A stretch of DNA of 5,644 nucleotides from Hyphomicrobiales bacterium. GTDB taxonomy: Bacteria; Pseudomonadota; Alphaproteobacteria; Rhizobiales; Beijerinckiaceae. Under the pieces are notes generated by a model that ran no database searches, had not been told where the DNA came from, and worked only from the letters and a program-made list of their open reading frames with translations. The DNA is taken from positions 1 through 5,644 of the forward strand of contig JAATEW010000283.1 in assembly GCA_015655535.1 (NCBI GenBank). Reading direction: 5' to 3'. Positions 5,131 to 5,644 of this stretch are shown piece after piece (within the stretch, counting starts at the first letter, position 1; each line of letters opens with the position of its first letter). A program made the translations under genes and the position numbers.

Positions 5131-5166
5131 ACGCCTGCCAGCCTTTTTAAGGGTGGCAGGCGTTTT
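5131..5166 (+). terminator. Rho-independent terminator of ldtP
   Basis: ACGCCTGCCA (5131-5140) and TGGCAGGCGT (5154-5163) form a perfect ten-base stem. After one mismatch the stem continues with CCTT (5142-5145) and AAGG (5149-5152). TTTT (5163-5166) follows, its first T also closing the stem. The position, 38 bases after the stop, and the shape are typical. It separates ldtP from glyA. Confidence 0.85.
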
Positions 5167-5318
5167 CGTCGCAGCTCAGCTGCCGTATTGTGCCTCCAAA
5201 CCCGCCTTTCCGTAGCGAAACAGGCGTGATAAGGGCAAAGACCGTTGTCTTTTCGACTGGATTCGAGCCAGAAAGCCGCTTTCTGGCATCCCACGTTCGT
5301 TCCGAGGAGTTGTTTTCT
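5167..5318 (+). promoter_or_regulatory. glyA upstream region and leader with several hairpins
   Basis: The stretch between the ldtP terminator and glyA should hold the glyA promoter. It contains the palindrome GCAGCT-C-AGCTGC (5171-5183), an imperfect hairpin CGCCT-TTC / GAA-AGGCG (5203-5226, bulge at 5220-5221), and a perfect nine-base hairpin GCCAGAAAG / CTTTCTGGC (5267-5287, loop CCG). The last lies 16 bases before the ribosome site GAGGAG (5304-5309). I do not recognise a known riboswitch class and could not assign a promoter. Confidence 0.5.
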
Positions 5319-5644
5319 ATGAGCCAATCTGCTGCTGGTCCCGCCGGAAGCGCGTCGAATTCCTTCTTCGCTGCAAGTCTTGCCGAAGCGGATCCGGAAG
5401 TCGCCGCCGCGATCACCAAGGAGCTTGGCCGGCAGCGCGAGGAAATCGAGCTGATCGCCTCAGAAAACATCGTCTCGCGCGCTGTCCTCGAGGCGCAGGG
5501 CTCGGTCCTGACGAATAAATATGCCGAGGGCTATCCGGGCCGGCGCTATTACGGCGGCTGCCAATTCGTCGACATCGCCGAAAATCTGGCGATCGATCGG
5601 GTGAAGCGCCTCTTCGACTGCGGTTTCGCGAATGTGCAGCCGAA
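5319..5644 (+). CDS. glyA: Serine hydroxymethyltransferase, 3' part outside the window
   Basis: GlyA is a pyridoxal-phosphate enzyme that converts serine and tetrahydrofolate to glycine and 5,10-methylene-tetrahydrofolate, the main one-carbon source, in the cytosol. The first 108 residues are present, about a quarter of the usual 420-430. Clear family signatures are ELIASENIVSRAVLEAQGS (44-62), with the conserved Ser48, and LTNKYAEGYPGRRYYGG (64-80), then CQFVDIAENLAIDRVKRLF (81-99). The N-terminus is about 13 residues longer than that of E. coli, as is usual in Rhizobiales. The PLP lysine lies beyond the edge. The ATG at 5319 follows GAGGAG (5304-5309) with nine bases between. The gene lies on the same strand as ldtP but is separated from it by a terminator, so it is probably transcribed from its own promoter. 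Confidence 0.97.
   Translation, partial: MSQSAAGPAGSASNSFFAASLAEADPEVAAAITKELGRQREEIELIASENIVSRAVLEAQGSVLTNKYAEGYPGRRYYGGCQFVDIAENLAIDRVKRLFDCGFANVQP

Noticed and set aside
5112..5286. 11-bp direct repeat CCGCTTTCTGG at 5112-5122 and 5276-5286
   Set aside because: One or more 11-bp repeats are expected by chance in a window of this size, and each copy is already part of a local hairpin.
5167..5318. Glycine or SAM riboswitch before glyA
   Set aside because: The hairpins do not match any consensus I can recall, so a named class cannot be supported.
3681..5327. Long 548-codon open frame on the minus strand across ldtP
   Set aside because: It is antisense to a gene with unmistakable signal peptide and catalytic motifs. 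Its translation is rich in R, D, H and I repeats typical of a mirrored GC-rich frame and shows no domain.

Overview
The window is a 5.6 kb piece of chromosomal core genome, most probably from an alphaproteobacterium of the order Hyphomicrobiales (Rhizobiales). The evidence is GC-rich coding sequence, a HemB of the rhizobial aspartate-ligand type, a MarR-type regulator next to a periplasmic L,D-transpeptidase that both resemble the LdtR/LdtP pair described in Liberibacter and Sinorhizobium, and a palindrome resembling the short intergenic repeats common in rhizobial genomes. The species cannot be read from the sequence. I see no transposase, phage gene, CRISPR array, rRNA or tRNA.

Layout from left to right. 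(1) Positions 1-638, minus strand: the N-terminal two thirds of hemB (porphobilinogen synthase, haem pathway), cut by the window edge. (2) Positions 639-853: divergent intergenic region. (3) Positions 854-1909, plus strand: a 3-hydroxyisobutyryl-CoA hydrolase-type crotonase (valine degradation), followed by a likely intrinsic terminator. (4) Positions 2015-2061: a REP-like palindrome that ends one base before the next start codon. (5) Positions 2063-2548: a four-helix membrane protein of unknown function (DUF6163-like). (6) Positions 2549-2794: an AT-rich regulatory region with three GANTC sites in about 50 bp. (7) Positions 2795-3307: ldtR, a winged-helix regulator. (8) Positions 3308-3668: a 361-bp intergenic region holding two hairpins, a tandem CAAAAACT repeat, a CRP-consensus-like palindrome and a leader hairpin. 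(9) Positions 3669-5093: ldtP, a secreted L,D-transpeptidase with a peptidoglycan-binding domain, followed by a good intrinsic terminator. (10) Positions 5094-5318: a hairpin-rich glyA leader. (11) Positions 5319-5644: the start of glyA (serine hydroxymethyltransferase), cut by the right edge.

The functional core is the ldtR-ldtP pair. By analogy with the published Liberibacter/Sinorhizobium system, LdtR should control transcription of ldtP, whose product makes 3-3 cross-links or otherwise remodels peptidoglycan. The membrane protein beside ldtR may belong to the same cell-envelope context, but nothing in its sequence proves this. hemB, the hydrolase and glyA are housekeeping neighbours with their own signals. 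I found no clearly new biological system. The most interesting material is regulatory: the GANTC cluster, the CRP-like palindrome with its adjacent tandem repeat, the REP-like element at a start codon, and the structured leaders of ldtP and glyA.
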